From Dactylosporangium siamense (GTDB lineage Bacteria; Actinomycetota; Actinomycetes; Mycobacteriales; Micromonosporaceae): a DNA stretch of 64,000 nt. Where the stretch lies: contig NZ_BONQ01000107.1 in assembly GCF_016862795.1 (NCBI RefSeq), positions 1 to 64,000 on the forward strand, given 5' to 3'. The position numbers and the translations under genes are program-made. Each line of letters begins with the position of its first letter. Position 1 is the first letter of the stretch. The notes below the pieces were generated by a model. The model had not been told where the DNA came from and did not search any database. It saw only the letters and a program-made list of their open reading frames with translations. Shown here in pieces: positions 58,101-64,000 of the stretch.

Positions 58101-58556
58101 GCCAGGGCCGCCGGCGAGGGCCTCGCCGTCCGTGGCGGGCACGATCTCGGGCTCGAGGGCCTCGCCGATAGTGGCGGGCACGATCTGGGGCTCGGGGGCG
58201 TCGATGTCGGTGACCGGCACGATCTCGGGCTCGTAGGCGTCGATGTCGGTGACGGGCAGGGGCTCGAGCTCGACGCCGGCCGGGACGTGCACCACGGGGA
58301 CGGTCCACAGCATCGTCCGGGCAGCGTCCGCCGGCGCGGCGGCCGACAGTTCCGGGGACGGGGCGGGACGGGCGCCGACCGTCGGCAGCGCCAGATCGGC
58401 GGTGCCCACCTCGCCGTCCAGCGGGGGCAGCGCCGCGAACGGGTGCGGGACCGCCCGCCGCGGACGGCGCTGCAGACCCGAGCCGGGCCCGGCCGGCGTC
58501 TCCGCCCAGCAGGCGAGCCGGCCTTCCGTGGTGATGACCCCGTGCACGACGTTCAC
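55167..58556 (-). CDS. SNF2-family DNA-dependent ATPase/helicase
   Basis: A 1129-residue SWI2/SNF2 ATPase. The C-terminal motor has motif I LLADDMGLGKT (about 685), motif II DEAQHVKN (about 778), motif III ALTGTPVEN, and in the second lobe FTQFAKFG, LLSLKAGGTGLNLTAANHVVHVD and DRAFRIGQ (motif VI). The N-terminal half (about 1-600) is a bacterial SNF2-associated region with two low-complexity stretches: 13-residue repeats near 95-145 and Thr/Gly dipeptides near 320-340. GTG 58556 lies 6 bases after TACGGT. It is co-transcribed with a SWIM protein. It probably remodels DNA-protein complexes in repair or transcription recycling. Confidence 0.9.
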   Translation of the reverse strand: MNVVHGVITTEGRLACWAETPAGPGSGLQRRPRRAVPHPFAALPPLDGEVGTADLALPTVGARPAPSPELSAAAPADAARTMLWTVPVVHVPAGVELEPLPVTDIDAYEPEIVPVTDIDAPEPQIVPATIGEALEPEIVPATDGEALAGGPGALTGGPAAGPGRGSVDDVRPGASIGALTDLVTFAVDLVRRGRVLPDLLDHPIEARWRPVLWGDDAVTFEALWRAMPGIACAAGDWTAEEAVRAALDFQVDALVRAALGDRQILAEGQVRQDGTVRAWLAALTGPDPALRERPTTAPNETAGPGRGAGQDGGGNGWHADTATRLGLGTGHGTGTGTDTGTDTGTGEPTGTGGRVVRESTDVRRVRDTIRRWTASGRPAAVRLCFRLTFVEEFDDGEDDARGPAPGGAVRVDDGRDASGWLLEFLLQPVAEPGLLVPAQDVWRDASSPLFRWVDYPQDVLLEDLGRASRLWPELDEALLQARPESLRLDTIGAYGFLRHAGMLHDAGFGVLLPAQWQRRQDLGLTLTTHTAQPASPVLRDTTANRDAIVRYRWGLAIGDEFLSEADLQELARAKVPLVRLRGRWVHLDRERLRAGLAFLARGGQGHMSAGEAMRLVRLIPESELPLPVTGVDGTGWLADLLTGRAVERLELLDPPASLNATLRPYQRKGLSWLAFLDGLGVGALLADDMGLGKTVQVLALEALLRDRKRRPPTLIVCPLSVLGNWRREIGRFTPGLRVAVHHGTERALRDDVDLVLTTYQVATRDVDRLAAKDWDRIVLDEAQHVKNSTSAAARAVREIPARHRVALTGTPVENRLTELWSIADFLNPGILGPASIFRARYSVPIERYADADAAARLRRVTRPFLLRRVKTDRAVIADLPDKLERRQWCNLTLEQATLYKAVVDELFVKLREGRAGDQRKGLVLSAMTKLKQVCNHPAHLMGDGTPLAGRSGKLARLEEILATALDAGDRALVFTQFAKFGHLLTPYLAARLGTGVEFLHGGTAKGARDAMVQRFQSGEGPGVLLLSLKAGGTGLNLTAANHVVHVDRWWNPATEQQATDRAFRIGQRRDVQVHTFVCVGTIEERVDTVMAEKRTLAGVAVGSGEGWLTGLSTDDLLDLMTLRPEAVDE
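58132..58272 (-). repeat. 39-bp tandem repeats inside the SNF2 gene
   Basis: Three full 39-base units (58132-58170, 58171-58209, 58210-58248) plus a partial fourth encode 13-residue repeats of the type VTDIDAxEPEIVP. The period is a multiple of three, so copy-number change keeps the frame. Confidence 0.8.
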
Positions 58557-59471
58557 CCGAAGACCGTACTGCGCGTTGCGCCCTGCCTGGGCACCACAGC
58601 TGATCAGCCGGGCGCGGGAGGGCTCCGACTTCAGTCGATGGTGGCCCGGTCAGCCGGAGGCTCGTCAGAGACCGGGGCTCGTGGCGACCCGGCCACCTAC
58701 ACGTCCCTTTCCGCTGGTGGAACGGCGCCCATCGGGTCGTGTCCGCGTGGTGGGTGTACGGCCGGGCTGGCCTGCGCGCTTCGGGCATTCGCGGTTGCGG
58801 AGTGATGGCGGACCCGCGCTTCCAGACAGGACTCGTTTCGGCCGCGCCGCCGTTTGCATCCTGTAGCCCGCGTACGCGGTCGTGATGCCCGTGCACGGCG
58901 GGATCGAAGCGTCTCGTGGCCCTTCCGGACGGCCGGTCCACGACGTCGATCTGTCCAGGGGTCCCAGCGGGTGGTGGCGCGACAAGCCGAACTATGTCCG
59001 GGTTCAGGTGCCCGGGTTCTGCGCGTTGTGGAGAAATCCGGCAACGACCTCCGCGCCCGGCACGCGCGATCCGGTGCTGCCGCGCCCGGATCGGCCGCTT
59101 TGCCCGCTTGTTGCGCGCTAGGAGTGGATCTCCCCGGTGCTCGAAGTAGCGGGCCGGCTGTCCGCACAGCCCGTGCACGACTTCGATCACGCCCGCCCGA
59201 CCGCCGGCAGGTGGCGGTCTGGGCGACGGGCGTCGTGGACGGCAACCATGCCGGCGTCGAATGTCGCGCGGATGTTCGCCAGGAAGTGAAGGGGTGGGGG
59301 CTTGTGGACGCCCCCTGCGCTGCACGTTTTCACCGAAATGCGCCACCCAGCCGTTGTGCACCACGAGGCCGCGACGGTGCGCCGTGGCCGGCGCTGCGCC
59401 GAGAGCGTAAAGGTTCACGATCGTGGATTTCCGGGTGGTGTCGGGGCGTGGTGTCCGGTTAGGTGGGCAAG
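58557..59471. other. 915-base gap without a supportable gene
   Basis: Both strands are open over long stretches, as is common at this GC content, but no frame shows a domain, a ribosome binding site or a TAnnnT box, and none is preferred by codon use. A similar segment occurs twice (58933-58979 and 59171-59219), sharing CACGAC-TCGATC followed 19-22 bases later by GTGG-GG. It may be the relic of a lost gene or a regulatory spacer. Confidence 0.5.
58563..58568 (-). promoter_or_regulatory. -10 box TACGGT of the SNF2 operon
   Basis: On the minus strand TACGGT ends 6 bases before GTG 58556, consistent with a leaderless SNF2-SWIM transcript. Confidence 0.5.
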
Positions 59472-60887
59472 ATGGCGCAGCGGGGGCTCGGCCGGCGGTT
59501 CAACCAGTTGTGGGCGGCCGTGGCCGCGGGCAATCTCGGCGACGGGGTGTATCGGGTCTCGATCGGGCTGTTGGCCGCGCGGCTGACCAGCGACCCGTTG
59601 GCGTTCTCGGTGCTGACCGCGCTCGGGTTCCTGCCGTGGCTGGTGCTCGGGCTGCCGTCCGGGGTGCTGGTCGACCGGTATGACCGGCGGCGGCTGGCGC
59701 TGCTCGTCGGTGTGGTGCGCACCGGGGTGCTCGCGGTGCTGCTGGGCGCGGTCGCCGTCGATCGGGCGTCGTTGTGGCTGCTGTACACGGTGGTGCTGGT
59801 GCTGGGCGCCTGCGAGACCGTGTATGACAACGCGGTCGGCTCGATGGTGCCGGCCGTGGTCGGTGACCGGGAGCGGCTGGAGACCGCGAACGGCAGGCTG
59901 CTGGGCGCGGAGCTGCTGGCGCAGAGCTTCATCGGGCCGCCGCTGGCCAGTGCCGTGTTCGCGCTGCTGGCGGGGGCCGCGTTCGGGGTCAACGTCGCCT
60001 GCTACGCCGTTGCGGTGGTGCTGATGCTGGCGTTGCCCGGCACGTATCGGGCGACGGCTGGGCAGCCGGAGCGGATGGTGCGGGCGATGGGGCAGGCGTT
60101 GCGGTTCGTGCGCGGGCACCGGGTGCATCGGGACCTGCTGTCCGTGGTCGTCGTGCTGGGGTTCGCCAACGCCATGGGGACGGCGCTGGTGGTGCTGTGG
60201 ACCCGGGAGACGCTCGGGGTGCCGGAGGCGGCGTTCGGGTTCTTCCTGCTGACGTCGGCGGTCGGCGCGCTGGCCGGCAGCCAGAGTGCCGCGTGGGTCG
60301 CGGCGCGGGCCGGGCGCGGGCGGACGATGGCCCTCGCGGCGATCGTCACGGGGCTGGGCCTGCTGCTCGCGGCCGCCACCCGCTCGGCGTATGTCGCGGC
60401 GCTCGGGTGGGCGCTGACGGGCTGGGCGATCCTGGTGTGGAACGTGGTGTACGGCTCGCTCCGGCAGCGACTGACCCCGGACGCGCTGCTCGGCCGCACC
60501 ATCGGCATCTACCGGGTGGTCGCCTGGGGCGTGATGCCCCTGGGTGCGCTGTCCGGCGGTGCGCTTGCCAAAGTCGGAGCCGGCGACCTGCGGACCCCGA
60601 TCGTGGTGGCCGGGTTGCTCACGGTCGCCGCGGGTGGGTATGCCGCCCTCCAGATCACCAACGCCCGTGTCGCCGCCGCGGTCGCCGAGGCCGACAAGCA
60701 CGCCGAGGCCGACAAGCGCGCCGAGGCCGACAAGCACGCAGAGGAAGGCAGCAACGCCGCGGAAGGCAGCAGCGCCAACGAAAGCACGAACGCCGGACAG
60801 GACAAGGGCGCCGAAGCAGGCGCGGGCGCGGGCAAGGGCGCCGAGAAGGGCGAAGAGACCGTCAGTGGTGGTCGCGGCGCAGTGTGA
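59472..60887 (+). CDS. MFS transporter with repetitive charged tail
   Basis: A 471-residue major facilitator (EntS/MFS_3-like) with about twelve membrane segments in residues 10-405. The family loops GVLVDRYDRRRLALL (between helices 2 and 3) and DNAVGSMVPAVVGDRERLETANGRL are clear, pointing to an exporter of siderophores or drugs. The last 70 residues are a soluble tail with three EADKxA repeats followed by a Ser/Asn/Gly/Lys-rich stretch, unusual for this family. ATG 59472 has AGGTGG upstream; GTG 59463 is an alternative. The tail overlaps the convergent gene by 26 bases. Confidence 0.84.
   Translation: MAQRGLGRRFNQLWAAVAAGNLGDGVYRVSIGLLAARLTSDPLAFSVLTALGFLPWLVLGLPSGVLVDRYDRRRLALLVGVVRTGVLAVLLGAVAVDRASLWLLYTVVLVLGACETVYDNAVGSMVPAVVGDRERLETANGRLLGAELLAQSFIGPPLASAVFALLAGAAFGVNVACYAVAVVLMLALPGTYRATAGQPERMVRAMGQALRFVRGHRVHRDLLSVVVVLGFANAMGTALVVLWTRETLGVPEAAFGFFLLTSAVGALAGSQSAAWVAARAGRGRTMALAAIVTGLGLLLAAATRSAYVAALGWALTGWAILVWNVVYGSLRQRLTPDALLGRTIGIYRVVAWGVMPLGALSGGALAKVGAGDLRTPIVVAGLLTVAAGGYAALQITNARVAAAVAEADKHAEADKRAEADKHAEEGSNAAEGSSANESTNAGQDKGAEAGAGAGKGAEKGEETVSGGRGAV
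60684..60737 (+). repeat. Three 18-bp tandem repeats in the MFS tail
   Basis: GCCGAGGCCGACAAGCAC-type units at 60684-60701, 60702-60719 and 60720-60737 encode AEADKH/R repeats. Being in-frame, they allow tail length to vary without breaking the gene. Confidence 0.85.
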
Positions 60888-61515
60888 TCCTGGTGGCGCG
60901 GGTCGGTGGGGCCGGCTGGGTGCTGAACGACGCGAGCAGCACGCACGTCAGCGGCGCCTCCGGGGCGGTGATCCGGTGGGCGGTCACGTGCGCGGAGTCC
61001 CAGTGGATGCGGGGCAGGTCCTGGCTCGGGCCGAAGCAGGCGTCGAGCTCGGCCCGGGTGAGGGCCGGCTCGGTGAAGTGGATGACGACGGCGGACAGGC
61101 CCGCGCGGTCGAAGGACAGCTCGAGCCGGGCGGTGCCGGGCGGGCTCGGCTGCACGAACAGCCGGCCGAAGTCGTCCTGCGTCGGCGCGGGCAGCCCGAG
61201 CAGCGCGGCGACCTCCGCCGGGTGCTCGGTGGTGACCCCGCAGATCCGCCGTGACCAGGTCCACAGCAGATCTGTGGTGATCGGGCGGGCGATCAGGTCC
61301 AGCAGGTGCGCGGGCGCCGGCGGGCGGCGCCACACCGTGGGCCAGTCGTCCAGGTCGACCAGCTCGGACCCGTCGACGATGAGGGTGTACAGGGGCTCCG
61401 CCGGGAAGTCGTTGACCCGCACGGTGAGGGTGCGACCGTCGACCTCGGCGTGATAGGGGAACTCGCCGTCACCCGAGTGCTCCCACCGGATGGGTGTGGC
61501 GGTCAGGTCGCTCAT
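60862..61515 (-). CDS. Hypothetical protein
   Basis: A 217-residue soluble protein of no recognised family. The N-terminal half is strand-rich (YHAEVDGRTLTVRVNDFP, then LYTLIVDGSELVDLDDWP) and the rest mixed, with ARLELSFDRAGLSAVVIHF. It has no signal or membrane segment. ATG 61515 is preceded by GAGGG. The stop lies inside the end of the convergent MFS gene. Function unknown; the strand pattern suggests a small beta-rich binding domain. Confidence 0.62.
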   Translation of the reverse strand: MSDLTATPIRWEHSGDGEFPYHAEVDGRTLTVRVNDFPAEPLYTLIVDGSELVDLDDWPTVWRRPPAPAHLLDLIARPITTDLLWTWSRRICGVTTEHPAEVAALLGLPAPTQDDFGRLFVQPSPPGTARLELSFDRAGLSAVVIHFTEPALTRAELDACFGPSQDLPRIHWDSAHVTAHRITAPEAPLTCVLLASFSTQPAPPTRATRITLRRDHH

Positions 61516-61643
61516 GACTGGGAGCCCTCAAGACGCGAGACAAAGTGGACCTGGACAGCGTATGGGGTGTCCGCAAGCCCACACTTGAGCGGCGTCACAA
61601 ACCGGTCCGGAAACCGCCGCGCGGCGCTAGCGTCGCAGGTGCC

Positions 61644-62921
61644 ATGCGCAGACATGTCATGTGGGCGATCGGGCTCACCGCGTACATCATCGCCGTGTTC
61701 CACCGGTCCTCGCTCGGCGTGGCCGGGGTGGCCGCGGCGGACCGCTTCGGGGTCGGCACGTCCCTGCTGGCGCTGCTGTCCGTGGCGCAGCTGGCCGTCT
61801 ATGCCGGTATGCAGATCCCGGTCGGGGTGCTGCTGGACCGGTTCGGGTCGCGGCGCATGCTGGTCGGCGGCGGGCTGCTCATGGTGGCCGGGCAGCTGCT
61901 GTTCGCATACGCCGACGACATCGGTCCCGCGATCGCGGCCCGGGTGCTCATCGGTGTCGGCGACGCGATGACGTTCATCAGCGTGCTGCGGGTCGTCGCG
62001 ATGTGGTATCCGCCGCGCCGCAACCCGTTGATGGTGCAGCTCACCGGCATGGTCGGGCAGCTCGGCGCGCTGTCGTCGGCGGTGCCGCTGGTGGTGCTGC
62101 TGCGCGACGCGGGGTGGACGGCCACGTTCGTCGGCGCGGCCGGGCTGGGCGCCGCCGCGATCACCCTGGTGGCGTTCACGCTGAAGGACACGCCTGAGGC
62201 GGCGACACCCCAGGCAACGGACGCGAACAGCGCCGACAAGGGCCTCAAGCGCTCCTGGGAGCACCCCGGGACCCGGCTCGGCCTGTGGACGCACTTCGTC
62301 GCGCAGTTCTCCGGCAGCGTGTTCGCGCTGCTGTGGGGGTATCCGTTCCTGACCCAGGGCGAGGGTCTCGCCCCGGCGACCGCGGCGCTGCTGCTGTCGC
62401 TGCTGACCGTCGGCGGGATCGTCCTCGGGCCGGTCGTCGGGCACTTCTGCGGGCGGTTGCCGTATCACCGCTCGACCCTCGTGCTGGGCATCGTGGCGAG
62501 CTCGGCCCTCGCGTGGGCCGTGGTGCTGCTGTGGCCCGGCCGGGCGCCGGTCGCCGTGCTCACCGGCCTGGTCCTGGTCCTGGCCGTGAACGGGCCCGGG
62601 TCGATGATCGGGTTCGACTACGCGCGGTCGTTCAACCCGGCGGCGCGGATCGGCGGGGCGACCGGCATCGTCAACGTCGGCGGGTTCGCCGCGTCCATCG
62701 TCGTGATCATCGGCATCGGGGTGCTGCTGGACCTGCAGACCCGCGACGGCGCCGCCCACCCGACGCTCGGGGCGTACAAGTGGGCGTTCGCCATCCAGTA
62801 TCTGCTGTGGGGGCTCGGCGCGGCCCAGGTGTGGCGCTACCGGCGCACCACCCGCCGCATCATGCCGCCGGAGCACCTCGCCGCGATCCGCCGCGGCGAG
62901 GCACTGCCGGTCACTCCGTAG
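61644..62921 (+). CDS. MFS transporter (NarK/nitrate- or sugar-type)
   Basis: A 425-residue major facilitator with twelve predicted helices. The N-terminal AVFHRSSLGVAG and the loop GVLLDRFGSRRMLVGG (between helices 2 and 3) are the MFS signature. The central loop (about 185-205) is hydrophilic and the C-terminus ends in RRTTRRIMPPEHLAAIRRGE. Relatives are annotated only generally, so the substrate is unknown. ATG 61644 lies 10 bases after TAGCGT, the same hexamer as at the epimerase promoter. The stop overlaps the convergent peptidase by 11 bases. Confidence 0.83.
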   Translation: MRRHVMWAIGLTAYIIAVFHRSSLGVAGVAAADRFGVGTSLLALLSVAQLAVYAGMQIPVGVLLDRFGSRRMLVGGGLLMVAGQLLFAYADDIGPAIAARVLIGVGDAMTFISVLRVVAMWYPPRRNPLMVQLTGMVGQLGALSSAVPLVVLLRDAGWTATFVGAAGLGAAAITLVAFTLKDTPEAATPQATDANSADKGLKRSWEHPGTRLGLWTHFVAQFSGSVFALLWGYPFLTQGEGLAPATAALLLSLLTVGGIVLGPVVGHFCGRLPYHRSTLVLGIVASSALAWAVVLLWPGRAPVAVLTGLVLVLAVNGPGSMIGFDYARSFNPAARIGGATGIVNVGGFAASIVVIIGIGVLLDLQTRDGAAHPTLGAYKWAFAIQYLLWGLGAAQVWRYRRTTRRIMPPEHLAAIRRGEALPVTP

Positions 62922-64000
62922 CCAGCGTCCGCCACAGGAACTCGAACGCCAGGGCCCACTTGAACGCCAGCTGCGCGTTGTCCGCGGCGCCGCCGTGGCC
63001 GCCCTCGATGTTCTCGTAGTAGCGGACGTCGTGGCCGTGCTCGCGCAGCCGGGCGACCATCTTGCGGGCGTGGCCGGGGTGCACCCGGTCGTCGCGGGTC
63101 GAGGTGGTGATGAGCGTCGGCGGGTACGGCACGCCCTCGCTGATGTTCTGGTACGGCGAGAACAGCCGCAGATACGCCCAGTCGTCGGCGACGTCGGGGT
63201 CGCCGTACTCCGCCATCCACGACGCCCCGGCCAGCAGCAGGTGGTAGCGGCGCATGTCCAGCAACGGCACCGCGCACACGATCGCGCCGAACAGCTCCGG
63301 GTAGCGGGTCAGCATGACGCCCATGAGCAGGCCACCGTTGGAGCCGCCCTCGATGCCGAGCTGCGCGCGCGTGGTGATGCCCCGCTCGACGAGGTCGGTG
63401 GCGACCGCGGCGAAGTCCTCGTAGGCCCGCGGCCGGTTCTCCCGCAGCGCGGAGCGGTGCCACTGCGGCCCGTACTCGCCGCCGCCGCGGATGTTCGCCA
63501 CCACGTAGGTGCCGCCGCGGGCCAGCCAGCCGCGGCCGATGATCGCGCTGTAGGACGGGACCCGCGACACCTCGAAGCCGCCGTAGCCGCTCAGCAGGGT
63601 CGGCCCCGGTCCCGCGGCGGGGTTGCCGACCACGAAGTACGGCACCTGCGTGCCGTCGGCGGACGTGGCGAAGAACTGCCTGGTGGTGATCCCGTCGGTG
63701 GGGAAGTAGGACGGGCCCTGCTTCAGCGTGGTCGGCGGGTCGCCGCCGAGGACACCGTGGCGCAGCGTCGGCGGGAGCGTGAAGCCGCTGGACAGCAGCA
63801 GGTACTGCTCGTCGGCGTCGGCGTTGGTGTCCCACACGTCGGTCTGGCCCAGCTCGAGGCCGCCCAGCACGGTGCGCTCCCAGCTCCCGTCCACGAACGT
63901 CAGCAGCTCGAGGCGGCTCTGCACGTCGGCGAGGAGGACCAGGATGAGCCCGTCGTGGGTCCAGTCGCTGTAGGACAGCGACGTGTGCGGGTCGGGCGTG
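62911..64000 (-). CDS. Prolyl oligopeptidase family (S9) serine peptidase, 5' end outside window
   Basis: The C-terminal 363 residues of an S9A-type prolyl oligopeptidase; the N-terminal propeller lies beyond the window edge. The catalytic domain has LSGYGGFEVSRVPSYS, the oxyanion region NIRGGGEYGPQWH, the nucleophile serine in GIEGGSNGGLLMG, the aspartate in TSTRDDRVHPGHA and the histidine in ENIEGGHGG. All three catalytic residues are intact. These enzymes cleave short proline-containing peptides, usually in the cytosol. Whether a signal peptide exists cannot be seen. Confidence 0.9.
   Translation of the reverse strand, partial: TPDPHTSLSYSDWTHDGLILVLLADVQSRLELLTFVDGSWERTVLGGLELGQTDVWDTNADADEQYLLLSSGFTLPPTLRHGVLGGDPPTTLKQGPSYFPTDGITTRQFFATSADGTQVPYFVVGNPAAGPGPTLLSGYGGFEVSRVPSYSAIIGRGWLARGGTYVVANIRGGGEYGPQWHRSALRENRPRAYEDFAAVATDLVERGITTRAQLGIEGGSNGGLLMGVMLTRYPELFGAIVCAVPLLDMRRYHLLLAGASWMAEYGDPDVADDWAYLRLFSPYQNISEGVPYPPTLITTSTRDDRVHPGHARKMVARLREHGHDVRYYENIEGGHGGAADNAQLAFKWALAFEFLWRTLATE

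Noticed and set aside
58132-58272. Possible CRISPR array
   Set aside because: The repeats are contiguous without spacers, lie in frame inside the SNF2 gene, and no cas genes are present.
55113-58805. 1230-residue plus-strand open frame
   Set aside because: Antisense to the SNF2 and SWIM genes, which carry all catalytic and zinc motifs. No domain or start signal supports the plus frame.
58854-59462. 202-residue plus-strand frame in the gap before the MFS gene
   Set aside because: No domain, no ribosome binding site or -10 box, and an equally long frame is open on the other strand.

Overview
The window is a high-GC (about 70% or more) actinobacterial chromosome segment. GTG starts, four-base stop/start overlaps, PadR/membrane-protein pairs, an LLM-type (probably F420-dependent) oxidoreductase, ECF sigma factors and secreted CBM-bearing proteins point to a Micromonosporaceae-type soil actinomycete (Actinoplanes/Dactylosporangium-like). 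That placement is inferred from gene style, since no rRNA or other marker lies in the window. I saw no tRNA, rRNA, insertion sequence, integrase or CRISPR array. About 66 genes are called.

1-3.9 kb holds a tightly coupled sugar-acid operon: enolase-superfamily dehydratase, SDR dehydrogenase, secreted GH30-like glycosidase and KDPG-type aldolase. 3.9-8.2 kb has two divergent PadR regulators, each coupled to a membrane protein, then small proteins. 8.2-13.1 kb carries a CtpE-like P-type ATPase, a lipoprotein and an ECF sigma factor with a membrane partner. 13.1-16.6 kb has a WYL regulator divergent from an AlkA-like glycosylase, another PadR/membrane pair and a zinc ribbon. 16.6-17.8 kb is cbtB-cbtA (cobalt uptake) behind a cobalamin riboswitch.

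17.8-24.8 kb is a run of small hypothetical proteins, a GNAT, a methyltransferase and an ArsR-controlled operon (SRPBCC, ArsR, flavin oxidoreductase), then a SUKH-like protein. 24.8-28.3 kb encodes a 1157-residue secreted mosaic (PA14, glucose/sorbosone-dehydrogenase-like propeller, two F5/8C domains, DUF1080). 28.5-35.8 kb mixes hydrolases, an ECF sigma factor, a phosphotransferase, PadR, GrpB-like, MDR reductase and membrane genes. 35.9-38.1 kb encodes an unusual two-module isoprenoid synthase. 38.2-40.8 kb is metE with a classical cobalamin riboswitch.

40.8-45.3 kb has nucleotidyltransferase and P-loop proteins, a secreted CBM6-DUF1996 protein and a ferric-reductase-like flavocytochrome. 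46.1-52.0 kb is the most system-like region. A seven-gene overlapping minus-strand operon (GT2, DUF2064, methyltransferase, membrane-fused molybdopterin oxidoreductase, small membrane protein, GT87-like mannosyltransferase, LLM oxidoreductase) is divergent from a sugar-nucleotide epimerase, which suggests assembly of an uncharacterised glycoconjugate. 52.8-54.4 kb is ahcY with a probable SAH riboswitch. 54.4-58.6 kb is a SNF2 helicase with its SWIM zinc-finger partner. 58.6-59.5 kb is a gene-poor gap. 59.5-64 kb has two MFS transporters, a hypothetical protein and a truncated prolyl oligopeptidase.

Two threads tie the window together. Cobalt uptake (cbtBA), B12-independent methionine synthesis (metE) and SAH clearance (ahcY) all sit behind metabolite-sensing RNAs of the one-carbon cycle. 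Many monocistronic genes also carry a TAnnnT -10 box only 6-8 bases before the start codon with no ribosome binding site, which suggests leaderless transcripts.
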